A stretch of DNA of 64,000 nt, taken from Opitutales bacterium. Its GTDB lineage: Bacteria > Verrucomicrobiota > Verrucomicrobiia > Opitutales > UBA2995. Numbering within the stretch: position 1 is the stretch's first letter; each line of letters begins with the position of its first letter. The stretch covers positions 1-64,000 of the forward strand of contig JAJDZZ010000012.1 in NCBI GenBank assembly GCA_022824405.1. Direction: 5' to 3'. Under the pieces are notes generated by a model. The model was given only the letters and a program-made list of their open reading frames with translations, made no database searches and was not told the DNA's origin. Shown one piece after another: positions 1 through 9,306 of the stretch. The translations under genes and the position numbers were made by a program.

Positions 1-21
1 AAGATATGGCATTCCAGAGCA

Positions 22-90
22 ATCGCGGGATAAACCCGCTCCTACAAACCTCCAACTGTTAAAATCGTAGGAGCGGCTTTACGTCGCGAT
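22..90. repeat. REP-like inverted pair
   Basis: Two 24-bp arms face each other at 22-45 and 67-90. Both carry ATCGCG at the outer end and CGCTCCTAC (or its complement) at the inner end, and differ only in the centre. This is the layout of paired REP elements, including the GTAGGAGCGG core common in REPs of other Gram-negative bacteria. The surrounding 1-130 holds no gene. Whether the family is repeated elsewhere in the genome cannot be seen here. Confidence 0.55.
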
Positions 91-134
91 TCTTCATTCT
101 ATATTTCCAAAAAAGAACGATTTGGGCAACAACC

Positions 135-202
135 CCTTGAACTTTGGTATCCTGATCCTTTGATTAGTAAACTTCGTCCGGTATCGATACCAAAGTTCAA
201 GG
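135..202. repeat. Perfect 17-bp inverted repeat upstream of the ABC permease
   Basis: The 17 bases at 135-151 are exactly complementary to 186-202, separated by 34 bases. The second arm ends 18 bases before the first permease codon. As RNA it would be a long stem with a large loop; as DNA it could be an operator pair. No T-run follows, so a simple intrinsic terminator is unlikely. Confidence 0.55.
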
Positions 203-220
203 CCGGACCCCTTTTTTCAA

Positions 221-1240
221 TTGGAAGTGGGATATCTGATCGACAGCTTGCGCAAGATCGGCGTCATTTTCGGGGTTTTCCTCGGTGGAAGCCTGGTTTT
301 GTTTACCATGATTCGCCTTTTGGAAGGGGATCCCGTTTCCTTGCGGCTCAAGAATCCCGATCCGGAGATGGTGGCGCTGGAGAGGGCCCGGTTGGGGTTG
401 GACGATCCTCTGCCGGTCCAATACCTCAATTACCTCGGTGGCTTCGTCACGGGGGATTGGGGACGCAGCCTGGTCACCCAGCGTCCGGTCATCGAGGACG
501 TTGCTTCCCGCCTCACCGCCACATTGGAACTCACCCTGGCCGCCCTTGCCCTGGGGGTGCTTTATGGAATACCCGTGGCCCTGCTGGCCAGTTCCGGAAA
601 GTCCTGGTGGATACGCAAGGCGAGTCACAGCCTTGGGGTCATCGGGGTGGTCATCCCGATTTTCTGGCTGGGATTCATCCTCATTGTAATGGGCAGTTTG
701 TGGCTGCAGGTGTTTCCGACCGAAGGCCGTTTCGATTTCACCTACGACAAGCCCCAGGTAACGGGCTTTTTGTTGCTGGACGTGGTCCTGACCGGAAGGC
801 TGGAATTGTTCGGGCTCGTTCTTCGCCATTTATTCCTCCCGGCCCTCTGCCTGTCGTTTTATCCGGCCGCGGTAGCTGTAAACGTAATACATCCCCGCTT
901 GCAGGACCCTCGGGTGCGAAACCTGACCGTCTCCCTCAAGGCCCGCGGTTTGAGTCCGGTCCGCCTGTGGGTAAAACACCTGCTCAAACTGGCCAGCCCT
1001 CCCCTGATTACCGCCTTGGGAACAAACTTTGGCGCCCTGTTGGGTGGAGCCGTGCTGACGGAAACGGTTTTTTCCTGGCCGGGCATGGGTAGTTACCTGA
1101 TCGACGCCATATTGGAAAAAGACCTCTTTGTCATCGAAAACGGGTTTTTGTTTGTGATTGTAATGGTATTTTCCACCGTATCCCTGGCCGACAGCCTCGC
1201 CCACAGGATGGATCCAACGCTGAAAAAGGAGGAGAGGTGA
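221..1240 (+). CDS. ABC transporter permease, OppB/DppB type
   Basis: Inner-membrane permease of an oligopeptide/dipeptide-type ABC importer, about 339 aa, which is normal for the family. The N-terminal membrane segment is followed by the periplasmic region typical of OppB, then the permease core. The EAA loop that contacts the ATPase is visible as KARGLSPVRLWVKHLLK near residue 245, and the TETVFSWPGMG motif follows. The start is TTG at 221; GTG at 227 is an alternative. It overlaps the next permease by four bases. No ATPase or binding protein gene follows, so those subunits probably lie upstream or elsewhere. Confidence 0.85.
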   Translation: MEVGYLIDSLRKIGVIFGVFLGGSLVLFTMIRLLEGDPVSLRLKNPDPEMVALERARLGLDDPLPVQYLNYLGGFVTGDWGRSLVTQRPVIEDVASRLTATLELTLAALALGVLYGIPVALLASSGKSWWIRKASHSLGVIGVVIPIFWLGFILIVMGSLWLQVFPTEGRFDFTYDKPQVTGFLLLDVVLTGRLELFGLVLRHLFLPALCLSFYPAAVAVNVIHPRLQDPRVRNLTVSLKARGLSPVRLWVKHLLKLASPPLITALGTNFGALLGGAVLTETVFSWPGMGSYLIDAILEKDLFVIENGFLFVIVMVFSTVSLADSLAHRMDPTLKKEER

Positions 1241-2013
1241 AGGCTTCCCGCATTTTCGACTGTGTTCTAGGGGCCGTGTTCCTGTGGGCAATTATCGGGT
1301 TGTTTCATACGCCCTTCGACCCACTGGCCCAGGCCTTTACGGCGGAGCGTCTGGCCGGCCCTTCCCCGGAACACTGGTTGGGGATAGACGGGCTCGGCCG
1401 CGACCTTTACAGCCGCATCTGGCTGGGAAGTGGAAATTCCATCTCGATGGGCCTCATCGCCATGGCGGGAAATCTCTTGCTGGCCGGGGCGCTCCTGCTC
1501 GTGGAGCAAAGGGCGCCGGGTTGGCTGAGCCGGTTCATTCTCTCCACCGTTTCCGGTTGGTTGGCCATTCCCGTATTGTTCATCGCCCTGATTTTGTTGA
1601 TCTATTGGGAGCAGGGTCCGGTTACCCTGATTTGCGCGGTGGCGCTGGGCAACGTGCCGTTTGCCTTCCGCCAGTTGCGGGTGCTCTGGTTGCACCAGAG
1701 AGAGACCCTCTACGTTCAAGCCAGCCGGGTCCTGGGATCGCGCTCCTGGATGCTGTTTCGCAAAACCATTTGGCCCAACCTGCAGCCCGACGTGGTCGGT
1801 TTGGCCAAACTGGCCTTTTCCTTTTCCGTCCTGGAAATAAGCGGCCTGGCATTTCTGGGCCTCATTGGGGATCCCGATTTTTCCGAACTGGGATCCATCC
1901 TGCGGCAAAACAAGAGCTACCTCCTGGCCGACCCCCTTCAGGTGGTGTGGCCGGGGGTATTTTTGTCGGGGATTCTATTGCTGGTGCAACTTTCGCGGAG
2001 CCGGACAATTTGA
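1237..2013 (+). CDS. ABC transporter permease, OppC/DppC type
   Basis: Second inner-membrane permease, 258 aa, pairing with the preceding OppB-type protein to form the importer channel. HWLGIDGLGRDLYSRIWLG near residue 47 is the OppC/DppC signature, and QASRVLGSRSWMLFRKTIWPN is the EAA loop. It is slightly shorter than typical DppC (about 280-300 aa). The start is GTG, inside a GTGA overlap with the upstream stop, with a good AAGGAGGAG ribosome-binding site just before it. Substrate is unknown; peptides are the family expectation. Confidence 0.82.
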   Translation: MKASRIFDCVLGAVFLWAIIGLFHTPFDPLAQAFTAERLAGPSPEHWLGIDGLGRDLYSRIWLGSGNSISMGLIAMAGNLLLAGALLLVEQRAPGWLSRFILSTVSGWLAIPVLFIALILLIYWEQGPVTLICAVALGNVPFAFRQLRVLWLHQRETLYVQASRVLGSRSWMLFRKTIWPNLQPDVVGLAKLAFSFSVLEISGLAFLGLIGDPDFSELGSILRQNKSYLLADPLQVVWPGVFLSGILLLVQLSRSRTI

Positions 2014-2085
2014 TTTTTCTCGTGGAATGCGCTGGTCATCTGCCAACCTTTCTTGCATTTCCCTATACCACTTCCATGATTCCCC

Positions 2086-3651
2086 ATGGCTATGAGCCGT
2101 TTTAAATCCCTTACCTTGCTCCTTCTGTCGATTGGATGGTGTTTCCAAAGCGGTTTGGCCGACGATGGCTCGAAGGAGGAAGGTTCCGATGAGGGAAACG
2201 AGCTGAAATCCCTCGAGGTCCGGGATATTTCCAAACTTTCCAAGCGGGACCTGATCCCACCGGTTCAGGGGTTTGTCCTTCCCGTGGATTCAGCCTTGCA
2301 GGTGGCGGTAATACCGGTGAGAAGCCAAATTGGCAAACCCAGCCTCTACGTGCTGCGGAGGAGTATGAAGGAGGCCATCGCCCAGGGCGCCCACATGGTC
2401 ATCCTCGACATGGATACCCCGGGGGGCCAGTTGGATTCCACGCTGGAAATGATGGAGATTCTGCACAATTTCAACGGGAACACCGTAACCTTTGTCAACG
2501 ATGAGGCCATCTCGGCCGGCGCGATTATCTCCTCCGTGACGGATCACATCTATTTTTCCCCGCTGGGGATCATGGGAGCGGCCGCCGCGGTGGCCGCGAC
2601 CGGGCAGGAAATTCCCGATACCATGCGCCATAAAATCCAGAGTTACCTGGATGCCCGCATTCGTTCCTACGCCCAGAACAAACGCTACCGTAGCGAAGTC
2701 CTTAAAGCCATGATGGATAAGGACTACGAACTGACCATCGAAAATACCGTCATCAAGAATAAGGACGCGTTGCTCTCGCTTACCGCGGCGGAGGCCATCG
2801 TTCCGTTCGGGGAGCCCCCTCAACCCCTGCTGGCAGTCGGAATCGCCCAATCCATCGATGAGATTCTGGAGTATGGTTTTGGCGCGACCGATGCCGTGGT
2901 CGAGAAATATGAAGTATCCTGGTCCGAGGAACTGGCATCATGGATTGAGATGATCACCCCGGTTCTTTTTGGCATCGGCATCATCATGTTGATAGTGGAA
3001 ATCAAAACACCGAGTTTCGGATTGTTGGGGATAATCGGGCTGGGATTGATATTGTTTGCCTTTTTTGGCCACACCGTTGCCGGCCTGGCCGGGTACGAGG
3101 CCCTGTTGTTGCTGTTGGGAGGGGCCGTCCTGATCGCGGTGGAGCTGTTTTTTCTACCGGGGACACTGGTCTTCGGATTTCTGGGGATCCTTTGTGTCAT
3201 GGGCGCCATGGTTTGGTCGCTGGCGGATGTCTGGCCGGTCGCTCCCGAGCCTGGAGCGGAGCCCTTGGACTGGAGGATCAACCCGGATTCCCTGGTGGCG
3301 GGGGTATACAACCTGTTTTGGAGCCTGGTTATTGCGGTGGGGGGCTTGGCCTTGATTTGGCGCTTCCTCCCGAAATCGAAATTTCTGCGCCGCGTCATGG
3401 TCGAGTCCACCGTGGCCGATCCCAGTCCGGTCACCGGGGTAGGGGGGAGCGTCATCGCTGGAGGCGGTCTGCCGGACGTGGGCAGTGTGGGGACTGTGAC
3501 GCGGGATCTCCATCCTCTCGGGGAGGTAGTCATCGAAGGACAGCTCTACGAAGCCAGCACCGCCGTCGGCACTTTGCGAAAAGGCGATCCCGTTGTTGTA
3601 ACCGGTTATAAAAGTTATTCGCTATTGGTGGAGAAAAGGACCCCGTCATAA
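2086..3651 (+). CDS. Long-form NfeD, membrane-bound ClpP-class serine protease
   Basis: 521 aa. A signal peptide (about residues 1-25) is followed by a ClpP-like protease domain (about 70-270) with DMDTPGGQLDS and EAISAGAII, placing the likely catalytic Ser at 143; Lys183 is a candidate for the dyad lysine. Four or five membrane segments (about 285-380) and a C-terminal NfeD OB-fold domain (about 460-520) follow. Long NfeD proteins sit beside stomatin/flotillin genes and are thought to cleave partner membrane proteins. The stop overlaps the next start by one base (TAATG), so it is translationally coupled to the short NfeD and FloA. Confidence 0.88.
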   Translation: MAMSRFKSLTLLLLSIGWCFQSGLADDGSKEEGSDEGNELKSLEVRDISKLSKRDLIPPVQGFVLPVDSALQVAVIPVRSQIGKPSLYVLRRSMKEAIAQGAHMVILDMDTPGGQLDSTLEMMEILHNFNGNTVTFVNDEAISAGAIISSVTDHIYFSPLGIMGAAAAVAATGQEIPDTMRHKIQSYLDARIRSYAQNKRYRSEVLKAMMDKDYELTIENTVIKNKDALLSLTAAEAIVPFGEPPQPLLAVGIAQSIDEILEYGFGATDAVVEKYEVSWSEELASWIEMITPVLFGIGIIMLIVEIKTPSFGLLGIIGLGLILFAFFGHTVAGLAGYEALLLLLGGAVLIAVELFFLPGTLVFGFLGILCVMGAMVWSLADVWPVAPEPGAEPLDWRINPDSLVAGVYNLFWSLVIAVGGLALIWRFLPKSKFLRRVMVESTVADPSPVTGVGGSVIAGGGLPDVGSVGTVTRDLHPLGEVVIEGQLYEASTAVGTLRKGDPVVVTGYKSYSLLVEKRTPS

Positions 3652-4112
3652 TGACCTACGTAGTTGCCTTGATTCTGTTGGCCTTGTTGCTCTTCTTTCT
3701 GGAAATTTTTGCCCCGGGAGGGATTTTGGGCATAATGGGAGCGATCGCTTTGGTCGTCGCGGCCATTCTCGCCTACGAGGATTGGGGTATGTTGGGGTCT
3801 ACCGCCATTCTTCTGGGAGGCGCACTGGCCGGGATCCTGCTCTTTTTCCTGGAAATCCGGCTTATTGCCCGCTCGCCCTTTGGAAAACAGTTTCAGCACC
3901 ACCACACTCAAAAGGCGCAAACCAAACCGGTGGGGAGAGACGATATGGTGGGGAAGCGAGGCAGGGTGTTGACCACGATGGCTCCTTCCGGCAAGGTCAT
4001 GATCGACAATAAATCTCTTGAAGCCGCTTCGGAGGGAGGGCTCATTAGGAAGGATGCCACCGTTGTTGTCATCCGATCCGAACATTTAAAACTCATCGTT
4101 AAAGAAATATGA
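3651..4112 (+). CDS. Short NfeD-family membrane protein
   Basis: 153 aa, of which the first 70 residues form two or three membrane segments and the last 70 the NfeD OB-fold domain ([20 protein letters not shown]). It lacks the protease domain of its neighbour. Short NfeD proteins are membrane partners of flotillin/stomatin proteins. It sits between long NfeD and FloA with overlaps of one and four bases, which points to one mRNA and one membrane assembly. Confidence 0.85.
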   Translation: MTYVVALILLALLLFFLEIFAPGGILGIMGAIALVVAAILAYEDWGMLGSTAILLGGALAGILLFFLEIRLIARSPFGKQFQHHHTQKAQTKPVGRDDMVGKRGRVLTTMAPSGKVMIDNKSLEAASEGGLIRKDATVVVIRSEHLKLIVKEI

Positions 4113-5149
4113 TACCAGTATTCGCAGTAGATTTACCCTTTATCGTAGCCATAATCCTCATCGTCTTTGGGGTAATTGTGGCCTTCATCTTCCTGTCCTT
4201 TATCAGCGTTTGGTTGAAGGCCTTGTCCTCCGGGGCGCCGGTTGGGCTGGTTAACCTCGTGTTCATGCGGTTTCTCAGGAAGCTGCCCCATGGACTTATT
4301 GTGGAAGCCCGCATTACCGCCGTGAAAGCGGGCATCGATCTTCCCATCGACCAGCTCGAGACGCATTACATGGCCGGAGGCGACATCATGCTGACCACCT
4401 TGGCCCTGATCAACGCCCAGAAAGCCGGGTTGCCCTTGGACTGGGATCAGGCCACTGTAATCGACCTCGCGACCAAGGGAACGGAAAAATCGGTGGTGGA
4501 AGCGGTGCGGACTTCCATCAACCCGAAAGTGATCGACTGCCCCTCCACCGACCAGGGCAAGTCCACTATCGATGGCGTAGCCAAGGACGGTATCCAGGTT
4601 AAGGCCCGCGCCCGGGTGACGGTGCGCAGTAATTTGGAACGCTACGTCGGCAGCGCCCAGGAAGAAACCATTATCGCCCGGGTGGGAGAGGGTATCGTGA
4701 CCACCATCGGGTCTGCCGAAACCTATAAATACGTGTTGGAAAATCCCGATACCATTTCCCAGAACGTGCTGAACCGCGGCCTCGACGTGGGAACCGCTTT
4801 TGAAATCCTGTCCATCGACATAGCCGACGTGGACGTCGGGGAAAATGTGGGGGCTCAACTTCAGACGGCCCAGGCCGAGGCCAATAAGAAAGTGGCTCAG
4901 GCCCAGGCGGAAATTCGGCGTGCCGCCGCCGTGGCGCAAGAGCAGGAAATGACGGCCAAGGTGGAAGAAATGAATGCCAAGCTGGTGGAAGCCCAGGCTC
5001 AGGTGCCCATGGCTATTGCCGAGGCTTTCCGCAGTGGAAACCTGGGCATTATGGATTATTACCGCTTGGAAAATATCCAATCCGATACCTCCATGAGGCG
5101 CTCCATCTCCGATAGCGACGAAAAAGGCCAGCCGAACCCGAACGAATAA
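4109..5149 (+). CDS. floA: Flotillin-like protein FloA
   Basis: 346 aa, close to the 320-340 aa of FloA/YqfA proteins. A hydrophobic N-terminal anchor (about residues 4-30) is followed by the SPFH/PHB region ([27 protein letters not shown]) and a C-terminal helical stretch rich in Gln, Ala and Glu (about 245-310) that resembles the flotillin coiled coil. FloA organises membrane microdomains in bacteria. The ATG overlaps the upstream NfeD stop (ATGA), giving the NfeD-FloA pairing known from many phyla. Confidence 0.93.
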   Translation: MIPVFAVDLPFIVAIILIVFGVIVAFIFLSFISVWLKALSSGAPVGLVNLVFMRFLRKLPHGLIVEARITAVKAGIDLPIDQLETHYMAGGDIMLTTLALINAQKAGLPLDWDQATVIDLATKGTEKSVVEAVRTSINPKVIDCPSTDQGKSTIDGVAKDGIQVKARARVTVRSNLERYVGSAQEETIIARVGEGIVTTIGSAETYKYVLENPDTISQNVLNRGLDVGTAFEILSIDIADVDVGENVGAQLQTAQAEANKKVAQAQAEIRRAAAVAQEQEMTAKVEEMNAKLVEAQAQVPMAIAEAFRSGNLGIMDYYRLENIQSDTSMRRSISDSDEKGQPNPNE

Positions 5150-5164
5150 GTAGGGGATACTCCC

Positions 5165-5812
5165 ATGGAATGGGTTCTCGACAACCTGGAAAACGTAATT
5201 GTCCCCATAATAATCCTGATCCTCTACGGATTGGGAAATGCGGCGCAGGGAAAGAAGAAAAAAGCCAAGCGCACGAAGGCCGCCCGCCGCGCCAAGAGGG
5301 GAACGGATGAAGCCCGTCGGGCCCAGGATATCAGAGAGGAAATCCAAAGAAAAATCAGGGAACGGATGGAGGGTCCCGCCGCCCCTCCCCCCCACGAGGA
5401 GCAACCTCAACCCGATTGGCCTTCCTCCCACCGCAAACCCCTTCCGGTCGGCCGGGAAATGTCGCCACACACCGGGGAACTCCCCGAGTACGTCCCTTCT
5501 CCCGCTGCCGAACCCGTTCCTCCCCCTCTAGTCCCTGTCCCCACGGCCCTGGATACCCAATTTCACCTGGAGGACATCGAGGCTGAATTGCGTCGGGTCC
5601 GGGCTCTCGAAGCCAACCTGAGGAAACGACCCGAGCCGGTTGCGACAAGCCCCGGAGTAGCGCCGCTCCTCTTGGCCGACAGTTCCCTGCGCGGTCAACT
5701 CTTCCGTGATTTGGCCCACCCCCTCGGGCAAAGGAAAGCCATACTTGTATCCGAAATCCTGGGAAAGCCGCTTGGGTTGAAGGGACCTGCCAACCGGCGG
5801 GCCAAATGGTGA
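5165..5812 (+). CDS. Single-pass membrane protein of unknown function after floA
   Basis: 215 aa. One N-terminal hydrophobic helix (about residues 8-26) is followed by a lysine/arginine-rich stretch, a proline-rich linker and a short helical segment with DIEAELRRVRALEANLR. The C-terminal end (LGQRKAILVSEILGKP) resembles a short conserved tail seen in small proteins after floA in related phyla; that is recollection, not a search. An AGGGGA ribosome-binding site lies seven bases before the ATG, and the gene starts 15 bases after floA, so it is probably the last gene of that operon. It ends 15 bases from the convergent RodZ-like gene. Confidence 0.75.
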   Translation: MEWVLDNLENVIVPIIILILYGLGNAAQGKKKKAKRTKAARRAKRGTDEARRAQDIREEIQRKIRERMEGPAAPPPHEEQPQPDWPSSHRKPLPVGREMSPHTGELPEYVPSPAAEPVPPPLVPVPTALDTQFHLEDIEAELRRVRALEANLRKRPEPVATSPGVAPLLLADSSLRGQLFRDLAHPLGQRKAILVSEILGKPLGLKGPANRRAKW

Positions 5813-5827
5813 CGACCCGAACACTTC

Positions 5828-6673
5828 TTAAGGCACCGTCATGCGGCCCAGGCCCTGGCTTTTGGGTTGAAAGCGTTGGCCCCCTTTTTCGTATTCCAGA
5901 AAAGCCCCCTCACTGAAAGCGATGGTCACGGGGCCGGTCTTGACGATTTCCACTTCATCGCCTTCGGCCAAGGGCCCTCGATAAAGTTGCTTTTCGGTAT
6001 TCTGTTCGATCACCAGAACGTCCACGTCTCCCGATGCCACCAGCAGGATAGTTTCCTCGGCTGGTTGGACGATCTCGGTTTCGGTAGTTTCCGGAGGCGG
6101 CGCCGGTGTCTCCACTGCTTGAGGATTGAGGTCCGGCCCCGGTTTGGTGATCACACTCCAAATGATGTAAATAAAGAGGACGACCACTGCAAATGCCGCT
6201 GCCCCCGCGAACCCGAATTTCCAGTATATGGAGTAATCCACCTTGGATTCAGGGTCCAAATCACTGGATGACTCTCCCATTTTAGGGCCGGTTGCCCCAG
6301 AGGGAAAGGCCCACGACGACGCGGCCTCTTCCGCCTCCGATTTTTCCTCGGAGGAGGGTTCCTCGGTCGTAGAACCGGGATCGGGAAGGTCCAGGCGTCC
6401 GAGCAATTCCCGGCGGTCCCGCTTGGCAAGCTTGCTTTCCCCCATTCTGTAGATACCGTAATCGTTCCTTATCCTGGCCGGATCGATCTCCAGAAATTTC
6501 GCGTAGTTGGTCAGGAACCCGCGCACAAAAATTTCGGGCAGTCCAATTTCGAAATGGTCGTTTTCAAAGCAATCCAGGATGTTCACACTGACCTTGAGCG
6601 AGTCGGCAGCCTCCCGAAGAGAAATACCTTTCCTATTGCGCGTCTCAGCAAGTCTTTCCCCTATGGATTGCAT
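5828..6673 (-). CDS. RodZ-like helix-turn-helix membrane protein
   Basis: 281 aa. The N-terminal 75 residues form the RodZ helix-turn-helix (IGERLAETRNRKGISLREAA; IFVRGFLTNYAKFLEID). An acidic linker and one transmembrane helix (about 152-175) follow, then a Pro/Glu-rich segment and a C-terminal periplasmic domain of the DUF4115 type. RodZ links MreB to the cell wall machinery. Length and order match the family. It lies downstream of ftsK on the same strand, separated by 108 bases without a clear terminator. Confidence 0.82.
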   Translation of the reverse strand: MQSIGERLAETRNRKGISLREAADSLKVSVNILDCFENDHFEIGLPEIFVRGFLTNYAKFLEIDPARIRNDYGIYRMGESKLAKRDRRELLGRLDLPDPGSTTEEPSSEEKSEAEEAASSWAFPSGATGPKMGESSSDLDPESKVDYSIYWKFGFAGAAAFAVVVLFIYIIWSVITKPGPDLNPQAVETPAPPPETTETEIVQPAEETILLVASGDVDVLVIEQNTEKQLYRGPLAEGDEVEIVKTGPVTIAFSEGAFLEYEKGGQRFQPKSQGLGRMTVP

Positions 6674-6781
6674 TGGAAACTAATCTGCGGGTTCAGATAA
6701 AAAATGCAAAGAAAATGATGGATCGGCCATGGAAAGGTGGGACATTTTTCGGGAATATTGCCGGAACTTGACCGAACCCGA

Positions 6782-9223
6782 CTAAATTGTTTCCAGGTCC
6801 ACCAGAATTTCCCTGGGTTGAGGGCCGTTTTCGGGCCCGACGATTCCGCGGGCTTCCATCAAATCCATAATCCTGGCCGCCCGGTTGTAGCCGATTTTCA
6901 ATCGCCGCTGCAGTATGGAAGTCGAGGCCCGGCGGGTCGACCGCAGCACTTCGATGGCGTTGGGAAACAACTCGTCCTCGTCTTCCTGCAGCGATTCCAA
7001 ATCGTCCCCATCGGACTTCAGGTGTTGTTGCACTTCCTTGGCAAACTGCGGCGGTCCGTTTTGTTTGAGAAACTCCACAATCTTATTGATTTCATCGTCG
7101 GAAACAAAACAACCCTGAGACCGGATCAGTTTTCCGGACCCGGGTGGATTGAATAGCATATCTCCCCGGCCGATCAGTTGTTCCGCCCCCATTTCGTCCA
7201 GAATGGTCCGGCTATCCACCTTTGAACTCACCTTGAAGGCGATTCTGCAGGGAAGATTCGCCTTGATGATGCCGGTGATGATATTGACCGAGGGCCTTTG
7301 CGTGGCGATAATCAAGTGAATGCCGGCGGCTCGGGCCAGTTGAGCCAGCCGCGCGATGGAGGTTTCGACGTCCTTTTGGGCCACCATCATCAGGTCGGCC
7401 AACTCATCGATGACACAGACGATGTAGGGGAATTTGTCGGGGATGTCGAGTTCCGCGTCGCGGGGGACCTCGATGTCCGGCGCCCGGGCGTCCGGAATGT
7501 CATTCATGCCCAGGGGATCCTCCGGGGGCTTGGCCCTCTTCTCGGCGGCCAGCTTTTCTTCCTCCTTGCGCTTTGCTTTTTGCTTATCGTTGAAACTGGC
7601 GATATTGCGCACTCCCGTCTTGGCAAACACCTGGTAGCGGCGTTCCATTTCCGCGATCAGCCACTTCAGCGCCCCGGGCACGCGTTTGGGCTCGGTCACC
7701 ACCGGGATCAACATGTGGGGAAGATCGTTGTAGACCTGCATTTCCACGATTTTGGGGTCCACCATGATAAACCGCACGTCCTCCGGGCTGGAATGGTAGA
7801 GAAGAGAGGCGATAATGGAGTTGATGCATACGGTTTTCCCCGATCCGGTGGCGCCGGCCACCAGCAAATGGGGCATCGAAGAAAGATCTGCGATGAGCGG
7901 CCGGCCGCTTACTTCCTTTCCCAGAGCTACGGGAATTTCCGCCTTGGAACTGGCCCAGGCCTCCGACTCGATGATGTCGCGCAGGTAAACGGACTCCGGC
8001 CTTTTATTGGGCACCTCGATCCCCACCGTTCCCTTTCCCGGAACCGGGGCCTGGATTCGAACCGCCATCGCCTTCAAGCCCAGGGCGATATCGTTGCCCA
8101 GGCCCAAAATCTTTCCCACCTTGACCCCCGTTTCCGGAACGACCTCGTAGCGGGTGATAACCGGACCGGCGAGGACTTCACTGGTAGTTACCTCCACATT
8201 GAAATTTTTCAGGGTCTGTTCAAGGGCGCTCGCCATTTCATCGTGCTCCGACTGGTCCAGCTCCGGGTCTTTTTCGGGCGGAACCGCCAGCAGTTCGAGG
8301 GTCGGAAAAATAAAATTCCCCCGTTTGCTGGGAATGGATTTTTTTCTCGCCTTGCGCGTCTTTTCCCCGGCTACGACTTTGAGTTTTAATCCTTTGTTAC
8401 CGGCGAGACCTTTGGATGTCGCCTTGCGCGTCTTCTCCCCGGTTGCGACTTTGAAAGGGCTGGACCGTTCGCCTTTTCCTTTTTTGGACTTCCTGGGGGG
8501 TTTGCCATTTCCCCCGTCGGACCGCTTGAGGGACTTCATCCGCATGGCTCGGGTCCCCTTGGAAGCGTCCTTTTCGAGCTTCCGGTCTTTCTTCCGCACG
8601 GTCTCCCGGGGCTTGCCGACACGCAGAGCCAAGCGCTCGAACAAGGCGCCCAAGTCGGACGTTAACAGGGTCAGGAGGCTGATCGACAGGACCGCCCCGA
8701 TGACGATGATAGTGCCAACCGGCCCCAGCCAGATTTTCAGCCCGTTCCAATAGAGCAGGTTTCCCGCCATTCCGCCCAACCCGTTGGCAAAGTTCAAGTC
8801 GTTGTGGATGATAGCGGCGCTATCCTGGAGAAACATCTCCTGGGCCAGGGTCCCGAAAATGGAAAAGGAGAAAGTGAACGCCATAAGGGATAACAGCCGG
8901 GGCCACTTCAATAGTTGGGATCGCCGAAAGAGATACAGGTAACCCACCAAGAGGAAGGATAATGCAACCACCCAGGCGGATATGCCGAAGCCCCACAGGA
9001 GGTAATAGGGGACATATTCGCCGAATTTCCCAAACAAGGAATCTCCCAAGGGCCCCTCGGAGGTTTTGAAAGGGCTCTGGTCGAGATCGAAGATGATGAG
9101 GGAGAGCAGGAGAAGCGTTCCCAAGACCAGGAAGAATATTGCGGAAAAGGGACGAGGTTTTCCCCGATAGGAGCCGAAGGTTGCCTTTGGCTCCGGTTCG
9201 GGAGCTTTTTTGGTTTTTGCCAT
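6782..9223 (-). CDS. ftsK: FtsK/SpoIIIE-type DNA translocase
   Basis: About 813 aa when started at the ATG at 9223; a TTG at 9250 would add nine residues, and neither has a clear ribosome-binding site. Four N-terminal membrane helices are followed by a lysine-rich linker, the FtsK core with Walker A GATGSGKT and Walker B CVIDELADLMM, and a C-terminal winged-helix gamma domain (STSILQRRLKIGYNRAARI) that reads KOPS-like sites. The protein pumps DNA at the division septum to resolve chromosome dimers. The linker contains a duplicated segment (GEKTRKA twice, 24 residues apart) matching a 72-bp DNA repeat. Confidence 0.93.
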   Translation of the reverse strand: MAKTKKAPEPEPKATFGSYRGKPRPFSAIFFLVLGTLLLLSLIIFDLDQSPFKTSEGPLGDSLFGKFGEYVPYYLLWGFGISAWVVALSFLLVGYLYLFRRSQLLKWPRLLSLMAFTFSFSIFGTLAQEMFLQDSAAIIHNDLNFANGLGGMAGNLLYWNGLKIWLGPVGTIIVIGAVLSISLLTLLTSDLGALFERLALRVGKPRETVRKKDRKLEKDASKGTRAMRMKSLKRSDGGNGKPPRKSKKGKGERSSPFKVATGEKTRKATSKGLAGNKGLKLKVVAGEKTRKARKKSIPSKRGNFIFPTLELLAVPPEKDPELDQSEHDEMASALEQTLKNFNVEVTTSEVLAGPVITRYEVVPETGVKVGKILGLGNDIALGLKAMAVRIQAPVPGKGTVGIEVPNKRPESVYLRDIIESEAWASSKAEIPVALGKEVSGRPLIADLSSMPHLLVAGATGSGKTVCINSIIASLLYHSSPEDVRFIMVDPKIVEMQVYNDLPHMLIPVVTEPKRVPGALKWLIAEMERRYQVFAKTGVRNIASFNDKQKAKRKEEEKLAAEKRAKPPEDPLGMNDIPDARAPDIEVPRDAELDIPDKFPYIVCVIDELADLMMVAQKDVETSIARLAQLARAAGIHLIIATQRPSVNIITGIIKANLPCRIAFKVSSKVDSRTILDEMGAEQLIGRGDMLFNPPGSGKLIRSQGCFVSDDEINKIVEFLKQNGPPQFAKEVQQHLKSDGDDLESLQEDEDELFPNAIEVLRSTRRASTSILQRRLKIGYNRAARIMDLMEARGIVGPENGPQPREILVDLETI
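8348..8455. repeat. 72-bp spaced direct repeat inside the ftsK linker
   Basis: A segment of about 35 bp starting CGCCTTGCGCGTCTT at 8348 recurs at 8420 with only a few changes. The period is 72 bp (24 codons), so the reading frame is kept. It encodes the lysine-rich GEKTRKA repeat of the FtsK linker, a region that tolerates length change. Confidence 0.6.
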
Positions 9224-9306
9224 AGGGGTTAATCGGATAGTGGGTTGCAATATCGCAGCATAGTAAGATTTTTTTCAATGAAAAGAACCTTATCCAATTG
9301 AGGCCG

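Noticed and set aside
221-2013. Possible pseudogene status of the opp-type permeases
   Set aside because: Both frames are intact with EAA loops and coupled start/stop; the missing ATPase and binding protein can lie outside the window.
4133-5470. 445-codon minus-strand frame opposite floA
   Set aside because: Shadow of floA and its downstream gene; His/Gly-rich composition typical of antisense frames in GC-rich DNA.
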